Assembly (NCBI GenBank): GCA_029215795.1
Contig: JARDYH010000007.1
Span: 70,238,763-70,302,762, forward strand
Origin: Anniella stebbinsi
Lineage: Eukaryota; Chordata; Lepidosauria; Squamata; Anniellidae
Reading direction: 5' to 3'
Length of the DNA stretch: 64,000 nucleotides
Shown: positions 32,260 through 42,039 of the stretch, piece after piece
Layout: every line of letters starts with the position of its first letter
Numbering within the stretch: position 1 is the first letter of the stretch
Program-made: the position numbers and the translations under genes
Notes under the pieces: model-generated
The model's database searches: none
Seen by the model: only the letters and a program-made list of their open reading frames with translations
Told to the model about the DNA's origin: nothing

Positions 32260-32690
32260 GCTCCTGCGGGTCCCCCCTCCGTTTCCTATTCGAGCCTAGC
32301 GCTTTGAATCACACGTGGTCGCCACTGCTGCGATACTTCCGCTCATGGCGTCTAGACGGCAAAGGTATCCGCGCTCATTCCGCATTAAATTGTTCTTCCC
32401 CGCCGACCCACAGCTTTCCAGGGCGCGCGGGCCCTTTAAGGCCGGCGAGCTGGAGAAAGGCGGAAGTAGGGAGCGAGGACGCGGTTGCCGTGGGAACCGG
32501 CCGGGTGACGTTACAACGGGCCACCTCGTCGGCTCCGCCCTCACCTCATTGGTGGGCAGAGTCATGTGGCGCTTCCGACCGTTCGGTCGAAGGCGGAAGC
32601 CGGCTCCGAAGGGGGTCAGTCGGGGGCTGGCGGGTGTCGGAGACGGAGGCCCGTTGGGTGAGTGTCAGGCGAGTGGGAGGAGCTGTGTGA
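32260..32690 (+). promoter_or_regulatory. CpG island, candidate LIPE distal promoter and noncoding exon
   Basis: This is a dense CpG region with ETS-like 'ggcggaagtaggg' and 'cttccg', a reversed CCAAT box ('cattggtggg') and an E-box-like 'gtcatgtggcg'. A good donor 'gttg|ggtgagt' ends a possible noncoding exon at 32,657. It faces LIPE, 9 kb downstream, with no gene between. Human LIPE also uses several distal 5' exons. Assignment to LIPE is inference. The 254-codon frame crossing the island runs into a LINE and is not supported. Confidence 0.5.
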
Positions 32691-32954
32691 CGTGTCGATT
32701 TACCCCCCCAAAACCTGTGATGGAGGGGGCCGCGTCTGTTCTGCCTCCTCCAGGGAAAGGGCGCTTCCATTGGGAACGGGGGGGGGGGGGAGGACTTGCC
32801 ATATGGCTCCACACGATACGGAGAGGTAGATCCGGGTGTGTGTGTGGGGGGGGGGGGGGTATTATGGGGCGGGCTAAGCTCAAGCTTAGTTTAAAGGAGG
32901 GAGTTAGCTCCATGTGTGGGGAGAAAGAAACCCCAAAGTGCCTACTCTGGGCCA

Positions 32955-33646
32955 GGAGTGCCTACTATCAGCTTCGGCTGATACGCCAGCTGTGCCCCTT
33001 CCTAGAGTTGGAAGACCTAAAGAGGGTAGTGTACGCGCTGGAACTTCGAGACTCGACTTCTGCAATGCGCTGTACATAGGGCTACCTCTGTGCCTAGTCC
33101 AGAAACTTCAATTAGTTCAAAATATGGCAGCCAGGTTGGTCACCGGTACACCTGGGGTGACCACATAACACCAATCTTAAAATCACTCCACTGGCTGCCA
33201 ATCAGTTTCCGGGCGAAGTATAATGTGTTGGTTATTACCTTTAAAGCCCTACATGGTTTGGGTCCAGGTTACCTGCGGGATCGCCTTCTCCCGTACAATC
33301 CGCCCCGCACACTTAGGTCCTCTGGGAAGAATTTACTCAAGCCAGCCAGAACTAGGCTGACAAGTGTTACCCAGAGGACCTTCTCTTCTACCACTCCCAG
33401 ACTGTAGAACGACCTGCCGGGAGAAATCTGCCAACTTACCAGTCTTCTAGAATTTAAGAGAGTTGTAAAGACTGATCTCTTCCGGCAGGCCTACCCAGTG
33501 AATCTGAACTACCCAGCGAATTTTAAGACTTGGTTGATTTTAATGATGTATTAATTTTATATGCTTTTAATCAGTTTTATGTATTTTATATTGTCTGTAT
33601 GATGTTCCCCGCCTCGATCCGGAAGGGAGAGGCGGGTAAGAAATAA

Positions 33647-33687
<41 letters not shown>

Positions 33688-33690
33688 GAG
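32955..33690 (+). repeat. L2-type LINE 3' region with (ATT)n tail
   Basis: Broken frames give L2 reverse-transcriptase end motifs ('RLDFCNALYIGLPL', 'KLQLVQNMAARLVTG', 'FKALHGLGPGYLRDRL'). A 3' UTR follows with 'gttccccgcctcgatccgga', then a 38-base (ATT)n tail. The 3' UTR differs from the other L2 family in this window and matches 48,310-48,590 in reverse. Confidence 0.88.
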
Positions 33691-33929
33691 AAAAAGGTGG
33701 CTAACATACACCCCTTGGCCAGACTATTGGGGAGGGTGATTCTTTGAAGACCCCCCATATGTTGGGTAAGGGGAGATGGATGTCTTCCTCCTCCTGCCCC
33801 CCTCCCCTCCCAAGTCTTTTGAGGGCTATTGGAAGTGAGCTGCAAGAGACCACACTGAAAATATCAAGGGGGATGTTTGCCATGATCAATGGTGTCTTAG
33901 GGACTGGTGGCTTGATTATTTTTAATTTG

Positions 33930-34150
33930 CTTTATTACATTTATATCCTGTCCCTTCTCCAGGGAGTTCAAGATGGTGTGTGTGGTTCTCGCCCCAATTC
34001 CGTTTTTATCATCACAACAACCCTGCAAGGTAGATTAGGCTGAGAGGTAGTGGTTGGTCTGGAGCTGCTTTGGAGCTGAGTGGGAATTTAAACCTGGGTC
34101 TTCCCAGCCCTAGACCCTCGCAGTCTAATTTCTACACTGGCCCTCAAAGA
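33930..34150 (-). repeat. tRNA-derived SINE, reverse copy
   Basis: 'tacatttatatcctgtccct', 'catcacaacaaccctgcaag' and 'gagtgggaatttaaacctgg' are in the order seen at 63,070-63,300. Confidence 0.7.
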
Positions 34151-34184
34151 GTTCATACCTCGCCAACCTGGTTCCCTCTCAATT

Positions 34185-34415
34185 TGTTCAACTGTAAATC
34201 CCGTCATTCCCAGCCAGCATGGCATGGAGTTCCAGTCCAGTGCATCTGGAGGGCACTGGGATGGGGAAGGCTACTCTAGAATAGGGGTGGGCAGTAGATA
34301 GATCTCCAGATGTTTCGTATTTCAACTCAGAGAAGCCTCTGCCAGCATGGGCGATGGTCAGGAATGCTGGGAGTTGAAATCCAAAACATTTGGAGATCTA
34401 CTTTCTGCCAACCCA
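34185..34415. repeat. Two palindromic 'ACTACAACTCCCA' family elements
   Basis: A partial copy at 34,190-34,280 is followed by a full one at 34,285-34,415, bounded by 'ggggtgggcagtagatagat' and 'agatctactttctgccaacc'. Confidence 0.55.
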
Positions 34416-34419
34416 GATT

Positions 34420-35700
34420 CAGAAGTTAGCTCTGATTCTTTGTGGCGGTCTCTGAAACACACAGGATGGGAAGGAGGGTGCTTCTGAAAGCTAAATTGTC
34501 TTTGATCTGTGAGTTAGTGAGCCGCTTTGAATGTATCTTAGCTGTTTCGATTAAAATGTTTAATTAGTTAATTGCTTCAAACTTGTGTTTCTATTAAAAT
34601 ACATCAAGTTGGGTGTGTGTATTTGAGCTTCTGCCTCTGGATGTTAAAAAAAAGCTGTGGCAGATTGGCACAACCCCACTGACAAGATGTGGTGGAGAGA
34701 TTTCTTGGCATAACCTCCAGGTGCCATTTTGATATTATTCTGCTCTTGATCCCATGGTGGTTCTAGGACTCCAGGGAAGTGTGTGTGTGTCATTTGCATG
34801 TGGAAATCCCCACAAATTCTCAGATTTCAGCTGTGTATATCTGAAAATCCAAAGAGATGGATGTGTATTTAGATTTTGATACTGACATTTCAGGAATTAT
34901 TACATAAGCTTCCAGGTTCTCAGTGTTTGGATGGATAGTTTAGTTTTTAATTTCCCACCCAAAATAACTTGAACATTTAGTCTGCAAACCTGTGCACACT
35001 TTCCCATTTAAACTGATAGCATTTACTTCTGAATAGGCATGCATAGGATCGTGCTGTAAATATCACATTTCGCTGCTCTTAAATATCTTTCCTTTCCTTT
35101 TAGGGGTAATGCTTATTTGCTGTAGTATTTCTGCCTGTGATAATATCAATTTCGGATGAGAGCCTCTTGCTCAGTTCCGTAGATCTTGGATTTTGCAGAA
35201 TTTCTTACTTATGTTTTAAAATGCAACTAATAAAGAAGAGTAAAGATCTATATCCTAGGCTGGGGTGTGAGAGTGGAGCCCTGTTGCTGTACCTACAGAA
35301 GGCAAACAAGTCTGAGAGTAAATAGCAGTTGCTACCTCTGTCAATTGATACTGCGATTCTATCTCTCTCCTTTCCCTTTCATTGCTTTTTAATGAGCCAC
35401 CTTTCCACATCCTTGATATCCTGATAAGATGGCAATTTTAATTAGGCTTACTCGTCCCATGCCTAATTGCTGGGTATATCTTCTGTCCCCCTAATTACAT
35501 ACCTTTCAACCCATAGTTCCTATGATTTCTTAGTGTCCAGAAGATCTTCTTTATATAGCGAGGCATGCTGAGGCAGGCTACCCCAGAACAGGAATGGGCA
35601 GGAGGTAAATCGCTAAGTGATTTGCAGTAGATTGGTGAGAGTTTCTGACTCCCCAAGTTCCTTCCAGATGGAGGAATCCTAGCGCTAGCTATTAGAATGC
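34420..35700. other. Stretch without a gene
   Basis: The sequence is AT-rich and non-coding, with the short motif 'acttctgaataggcatgcat' of a common reptile repeat near 35,020. No exon is supported. Confidence 0.45.
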
Positions 35701-35875
35701 ATTGTGCAGCTATTCCATCTCTTTTTCCTGCAGTAAGAGAAAAGTTGGAAGGAGGAGTGGGGAAACATGGGAGGGTTATGAGTAGAAACTGTCGTCTGGG
35801 CTCCCCGTAAAGTTCTGGGAATAAGGTAGGGCGAAGGCATGATGCAAGCTTTGTCTGTAACACACACACACACTG
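35700..35875 (+). repeat. Dispersed repeat, family A
   Basis: 'ttcctgcagtaagagaaaag', 'gggaaacatgggagggttat' and 'gttctgggaataaggtaggg' match the other family A copies. Confidence 0.5.
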
Positions 35876-36175
35876 CTTAACAGTACCAACAGAAAGGCTC
35901 TTCCACCACATGAGCCCACTGAAATGCAGAATGCTTTGCAGGCAGAACCAGAAGTGGATTTGTAGGCGAAAGAACTGATACCGAGAACAAATTCCTGGGC
36001 TGAGTGTGTGCTGAGAGGTACCTTGCATCTTTAATTCCCATGAATGTCTGGCCAATAAGTCACTGTGCTTTGTTTGGGCTGGAGGATCGTGGGGCCCGAA
36101 CCCAAGTAGGTCTTGTCCGCCTGAAGTCTCCCGACTCCTGCCCTCAAAGCAACCTGCTGGAGTGCTAGGCGCAAA

Positions 36176-37500
36176 GGGGGGGGGGGGGGGAGAACCTTTG
36201 CAGGGCTGCCAATGCCTTTCATTAAAAAAACGGGAAATGGTGGGTTTCTTTTCCCGTACAAACATCCACCTGACAGGTGGGTTGTAAAGATTGTTGAGGT
36301 TCGTCTTTCATTTTAGCCTATTCATATGGCGCCTTACCCTCTGCCCTCTGAACAGCTTACCCAATTTAATCCTACCTGTCACTGTTTCAGAAGCTGCATA
36401 TATCTGTGTCATTTCTGCGAACTGGTTTGAACGCTTGTAATGTGTCACGTAAATGCCAAGTTCTTGTCATTGCTATTACTCCTCTCAGTGACTTGCAGAG
36501 TCGTGAAGAGTTTGCTAAACCGCCGTGAGGGCCTGAGGCGCCACATTCCTAACTTATGAGGCCTGGGTGTTGCAAAACGCGGCCATTTCCCCCCCCCCAA
36601 CCCCCCCCCCCCGAGATCTCTGAACCTGCTTCCACCCTGCACCTCCAAGTTCTGTATCTGTGTCAAGGATAGCAGGGAGGTTGGCATCTCAGCTGGCAGC
36701 CGCAAAGAGAGATTTATGCAATGCGCGGCCGGCCCAGTGAGCGGTTACTTGCCCCCGGGGCCAGCCTCTCGACCCTTGACACGTCTTGCTTGCTAATCTT
36801 AATTGAAGTGGGCATTTTCCCTGGCAAAGGCAAATGGGAGGCGCTCCTTCTCTCCCATCGTTGTTTTTGACAGAAGCCGAAGCAGCAGCGTTGCTTCGAC
36901 ACCTGGCCAGGGCGGGAGAGCTAGAGGGAAGTTCAGGAAGCAGTGGCGGGGGTTTTCCACACCGATGCTAGAGTGGGTGGACATGGCGGGACATGGCGGG
37001 ACACGGCGGCCCAGCCTCTGCCGCTAATCCCTGCCATGCCATAGGTCAGTCATCTCTTGCGCTAGCTTCCTTTCTCCCCTCTTTCCACAGCGGAGGTCAA
37101 AGAGCAAAGGCTTTGTCCTTCTGCCTGGGCAGGCGGGGTGGGATGGGGGACGATCCTTGACTCAGTGCCCCCAACTCCACCCTCTTCGCTCGCTGTTGAC
37201 TGTCCCAGCTCCGCGGCTCTTCCCTGCCCTCTCTCCCAGTCCCCTGTTCTCCCCCTGTTTTTGGCGTTCTTGGCAATCTCCCTGTATCCCCCTTTGCTGC
37301 CCATGCCCCTTGGCCTAATCCTGCCTCCTGGGCCCCAGCCGGGCTCGCTCTGCTTCCTATGTTTCCCCCAGCTCTGAAGTTGTTGTTTTTCCCAGCTGCC
37401 AAAGTAATGACTCAGCCCCACCGGTAGCAAACTCCACCTCTGGGGACGGGTGTGGAGTGCTGGAAACCCTGCATATGTTGGTGAGATTGTCCGGCACGAG
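36176..37500. other. GC-rich stretch without an identified gene
   Basis: It contains a 15-base G run (36,176-36,190), C runs near 36,590-36,612, a tandem GGACATGGCG-type triplet at 36,979-37,009 and moderately CpG-rich sequence around 36,720-37,020. The minus-strand 207-codon frame at 37,062-37,685 has no family features. Regulatory function is possible but not shown. Confidence 0.4.
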
Positions 37501-37959
37501 GGTGAACATGGTGGATTTTGTCGTCCGGGCAGCCAGTACTTTTTTTGATAAAAATGGGTTTGGGTCCTAAGCTGGCCAGGGGTTATGCCTTTTAACCCGG
37601 AATGTGGTGTTGCTGTGGTGTGTCTCATGCAGCTGATATAGGGTAAGAAGAGCAGGGACAGAAGTAATGAATTCCATTCGTTCATTCATTCATTCATTCC
37701 TATGAGCAAAATTGAAGTATTGCACTGGTTCCTAGAGGGATGGGTTCACCAAATCCATGTACAAGCCCTCTCTTTTCTCATGCACGCACATCTTAATAAT
37801 GATGGGTGTTTGCTAGTTAATAGTAACAATAAAGAAGATTCATCATTGCATTATTTAAAAGCCGATTGCTTGATTCTTAGTGTGCAAACACACATTAATG
37901 TTAGTGGTTGAGCCACTGTAGAAGTACACAGGTTGCTTTGTGTATAAGACGTACCTATT

Positions 37960-38060
37960 CAGTGGAGGTGGGCAACATCATCCCTAACCATTGGCCATGT
38001 TGGCTGGGGCTGATGGGAGTTGGAGTCCAAGAACATCCGCAGGTTCCCCACCCCCGTTCT
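37960..38060. repeat. Palindromic 'ACTACAACTCCCA' family element
   Basis: 'ggaggtgggcaacatcatcc' and 'ggttccccacccccg' are inverted ends, with 'gggctgatgggagttggagt' inside. Confidence 0.6.
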
Positions 38061-38304
38061 CCAGGATCAGGCGACATGAAAGCTGGCAGAAGCTGGCAGT
38101 GCACTGTGCCCATTGGCCAGCGTCTGTGGCATCATGATTCCACCCAGCTCCAGCGAGGTTTTGCACCTTTTTTGTCCTCAAAAAGAATATCAAGCAACAA
38201 GGAATATTGACATGAATAGCCATGCAGCGCTTCAAATCGAAACTTATTGATGCAGCATGGAAAGAGCAAGTTTGATGGCTCAGTTCAGCATTTGAATCGC
38301 AGAT

Positions 38305-38705
38305 AAGAACATAAGAAGTGCCCTGCTGGATCAGACCGACGTTCCATCTAGTCCAGCACTCTGTTCACACAGTGGCCAACCAGCCGTCCACCAGGGACCA
38401 ACAAAGCAGGACATGGTGCAACAGCATTCTCCCACCCATGTTCCCCAGGCTTACTACACACAGGCTTACTGCCTCAGATACTGGAGGTAGCGCATAACCA
38501 TCAGGGCTAGTAGCCATTGATAGCCTTCTCCAGGAATTTATCCAATCCCCTTTAAAGCCATCCAAATTGGTGGCCATCACTACCTCTTGTGGTGGCAAAT
38601 TCCATAGTTTAACTCTGCGCTGTGCGAAGAAGTCCTTCCTTTTATTTGTCCTGAATCTCCCACCAATCAGCTTCATGGGATGACCCTGGGTTCTAGTAGT
38701 ATGAG
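38305..38705 (-). repeat. CR1 LINE 3' region
   Basis: This is the best-preserved reverse CR1 segment of its type: 'cataagaagtgccctgctgg', 'agccttctccaggaatttat' and 'cagcttcatgggatgaccct' in continuous order. Confidence 0.85.
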
Positions 38706-38709
38706 AGGC

Positions 38710-39610
38710 ATGTCTTGTTTGATGTAGGGTGAAGGTTATGGGGGGAGGGATAGGCTCATTCTGTGGGTAGGGGGGAAGTAACAAGCTGCATGTAAAGGCA
38801 TGCTTGTATGCGCTCGTAATGCGCATATCCGATCTGTGTTTTGATTTTGAAGAGCAATGTACATAGAAGCAGACCTTAGAATTGCTTTTTTTTTGCAAAA
38901 ATCTGGGCGATGGAGGAATGAGGCATGGCAAAGGACAGAAATTATATGAAGCTAAGAAGTGAAACGTCTGGCTGATTGGAAGGAAAGGAGATCCCGCCTG
39001 GGCTGCTTTTTTTCTGACCTGTAGCAGAAATGGCAGGCAGGTTGTATCCTTAGGAATAGTCTTTTATTGGTAGTGTCCCGTTCCTAAGCCCATCCGTCAA
39101 CATCTCCCTTTTCTTTGCCCCTGTCTCCCCAGCTCTTGTTAGTGAACAAAAAAATTGAGGTGCTACTGGCATGACCCACCTTGGATTGGCGCATGAGCCA
39201 CACGTTTAAAAAAGCTCAAGGTCATTCATCAAGCCCATCTAATCTGGGGTAGCTGTTAGCTCTTCTGAGCTGGGCCAGCAAATCCGTTTCCCCATTCCCT
39301 GCTCCTGGGGCTCTGTGCAAAGGCGAACGCTCTGCAATAGCCTGTTTACTTCCTGATATTTTCCAAGGCGCCTCTGGGGCCCAGCTGTACATGGGGTGAA
39401 CTTGGCACCTCGCGTGCCGGGCTGGTCTAATAGGCCACGTTCCATCTGAGCTCTTCTAGAAAACATGGTCATGAGGGTCCCGTAAACAGCCACAGCCATG
39501 TGTGAGGAAAGTTTGCTTGTGCTCTTCTTCTGGTGAAAAGAACTTAATTCTTCTGTTGTGGAACCATCCAGCAGAGTTCTTGTAGGTCCAAATAAAATGA
39601 AATATGGTGC
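38710..39610. other. Stretch without a gene
   Basis: No recognisable exon or repeat was found. A minus-strand 130-codon frame at 39,239-39,631 has no family features. Confidence 0.4.
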
Positions 39611-39615
39611 CTTGG

Positions 39616-39720
39616 ATCCAGACGTGGTCATAACCTAGCCTAGGTAGCCCATTGAAATGGGTCTACTTCCTAATTTCAACGGGTCTATTCTAGGTATAAC
39701 TAAATCTGGATCCGACCCGG
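39616..39720. repeat. MITE (GGGTTGGATCCAG family)
   Basis: The inverted ends are 'ttggatccagacgtgg' and 'aaatctggatccgaccc', with internal 'gcccattgaaatgggtctac' and 'tttcaacgggtctattcta'. Confidence 0.65.
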
Positions 39721-40399
39721 TATAGATCTGCAGCCGGGGGTTTAGGGATCTGCATTACCATGCTCGTTCTGCAGATTGTGTCCCATGAGGAATCTGAAAA
39801 TGGGAGGAGGTAAAATTTCGGCTTCCTCTTAAAAGAAAACAAAAGGAGTATGTTTCTAGACCTTACGGATTGCACAGAGAAGGAATCTGTGTGTGTCTAT
39901 GTAACGAAAGCAGAGGGTGGGCTTCCAACTGTCCATTCTCTACACCACTTAATTTGTGCCCCATATATTCCATCCCTTGCTTCCCCAACACACACGCACA
40001 CACACCTGTGGCTCCCTCCAGCTTTCCTGACCCAACTTTCCTTTTGAAACGGCTTCTCAGTTTGGTCCTTCGTGTTCTCAGAACAAAAGTACAAAAACTT
40101 CTCCATTTTGCATCTTCTCCTCTTCTGTCCCCCGATCCCCGTCTGGAGTGCTACCCAGATTTTTAGTTAAGTCAACATGTGCATAATATATTCCAGTCAT
40201 GGGAATTGGGAGATAACAGGGGCTGGAATTTTGATCCTGGGCCCCAGAATCCCAGACCTCTAAAAGGAGGATCCTCTCTCGTACAGGGGGGGGGGGGGAG
40301 AATCCAACGCTTCTTGACTCCCCTCCCCCACACCCATATGTCTTTCCCTTCCTCAAGGCATCTCAGCCCTCTGACGTCTCTTCCCACCACCCCACAATT

Positions 40400-40570
40400 C
40401 TCTCTTTCCCCTCCCTCATGTGGGCTGTCCTCCTCCGAGGCGGAGACAGCTTGTCAACTTCCCCAGCGGTCTTTTAAGCTGGCCGCATGGGCAGCCAGCC
40501 AGTGATCAGAACGCAACTCCAGGCAGCATCGGAAGCCGCAACCCCGTCCTTAGCCCGTGGCGGGTGAGTG
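40400..40570 (+). promoter_or_regulatory. Possible proximal LIPE promoter or alternative 5' exon
   Basis: The segment is locally GC-rich and ends in a strong donor ('gtggcg|ggtgagtg', exon end near 40,563), about 0.95 kb before the LIPE coding exon. The adipose-type human transcript likewise starts close to the coding exon. An ATG at 40,487 opens a frame, but its phase does not join the next exon, so the exon would be noncoding. This is a weak inference. Confidence 0.25.
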
Positions 40571-40983
40571 CCATTTGTTCAGTCATCCCGGTTGTCCGAT
40601 AGCCAAGGAAGAATTTGCACGAACTCTTGAAGTGCGCTGTACAAATGTGGGCTTGTTTTTTTTGACTGGCAAAAATGCCTATCATTTGTGAGCAAAATAG
40701 GATTTGTGAGCAAAATATGTGTGTGTGTGTGTTTAGGCTGGGATGTGGGGGTTGCATCTTGCAGATTCTTCTCAGTGTGGTCTTGAGCGGCTAGTGTTGG
40801 GGTTGAGGTAGGCAGTTTTTTGCCCTTCCTACAACAGTGTCCACAAATGCAGTGGTTTATACTCTTCCCATAGGGAAGATTGCCGGACAGGCGCTTAACA
40901 TGGGCAAAAATTAGGGTGTGCTCGGAAACGCCACCGAGCTATGGGTTAAGCCTGCTTCCTCACATCCATGAGAAACAGGCTTA

Positions 40984-41156
40984 GATAGGCAGTCAGCCCA
41001 TATGCACCAGTTGCTGGGGAAGGTGGGTGGGAGAGGGTGGTGTTGCACCCGTGTCCTGCTTGTGGGTCCCTGGTTGACAGCTGTGTGGCCACTGTGTGAA
41101 CAGAGCGTTGGGCTAGATGGAACTCTGGGTCTGATCCAGCAGGGCTCTTCTTAAGG
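40984..41156 (+). repeat. CR1 LINE 3' fragment
   Basis: 'caccagttgctggggaaggt', 'gtgtgaacagagcgttgggc' and 'ctgatccagcagggctcttc' are the sense version of the CR1 segment at 38,305. Confidence 0.8.
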
Positions 41157-41526
41157 TCTTCTGTCATCGGCGTAGCCCCACCCTGCATGATGTCCCTTGG
41201 TCCTTGCTAGAGCGCGACGGAATGTTGGACGGATGGGGCAGATTATTGGGATCCGGCTCTCACCACCCACGGAGACCATTGTATCAAGCGATGCCCCCGC
41301 TGCTCGTAGGGCTTCCAGCCGGCCCGGAAAAGAGAGGGAGACAGAGGCGTCAGGCAATATGGAGAACATAGCAGAGGCAGTAACAGGGGAGTGTAAGTAA
41401 CAGTTAGGAGTTTAAGCCAAGGCTCCCACGCCTCCGTCACCTCCTCTCCCGGCCTCCATCTTCTGGGGGTCCCCATCTGGTCCCTCACTCTCTTTCCCTC
41501 TCGCAGGCCCGCTTGCGGCCAGCAGC

Positions 41527-42039
41527 ATGGATTCCCGGCCGCTGTTCCAAACGCTGCACATGCTGGCGGAAGACAACACCGCCTTCTTCCGGAACAGCAC
41601 CAGCGAGACGGGCCAGCGCTTCCTGGCGACCTTCACGGCCATCCGGGAGCACGCCCGGTGCCTGGAGCCGGTGCTCAGCCACTTCTCCACCATCTACCAC
41701 ATCTTTGACCTGGACGAGCACACGCCGGCCAACGGCTACCGCAGCCTGGCCCAAACGGTGCGCTGCTGCCTGGCCCACATCGTCCACAAGAGCCGCTACG
41801 TGGCCGCCAACCGCCGCAGCATCTTCTTCCGCAGCAGCCACAACTGTGCCGAACTGGAGGCCTACTGCACCGCCTTGACCCAGCTCCGGGCCCTGGTCTA
41901 CTTGGCCCAGCATCTCCTCACCCAGAACCAGCCCGGCTACCTCTTCAACCTCGAGGAGCGTGGGCTCTCGGAGCACTTCCTGCGGGAGTACGTCTCCATG
42001 CAGAAAGGCTGCTTCTACGGCCGCTGCTTGGGCTTCCAG
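41527..42039 (+). CDS. LIPE: LIPE coding exon 1
   Basis: The exon begins at 41,507 after 'ccctctcgcag', with the ATG at 41,527, and ends 'ggcttccag|gtgaga', phase 0. It encodes 171 residues that align with human HSL from MDLRTM through [11 protein letters not shown]. The conserved TPANGYRSL and [10 protein letters not shown] blocks are clear. The 197-codon antisense frame over this exon is a shadow. Confidence 0.97.

Noticed and set aside
32315..33079. 254-codon + strand frame across the CpG island
   Set aside because: It is a chance open frame in GC-rich sequence that continues into an L2 LINE. Its product shows no family motif and it is not conserved-looking.
35495..36265. 256-codon minus-strand frame
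   Set aside because: It overlaps repeat family A and a G run, and shows no recognisable domain.
37062..37685. 207-codon minus-strand frame
   Set aside because: It is a Gly/Arg/Pro-rich chance frame in GC-rich sequence without domain or splice support.
40487..40563. Alternative coding first exon for LIPE
   Set aside because: The frame from this ATG leaves phase 2 at the donor, while the leader of the exon at 41,507 would need phase 1 to read into the LIPE frame.
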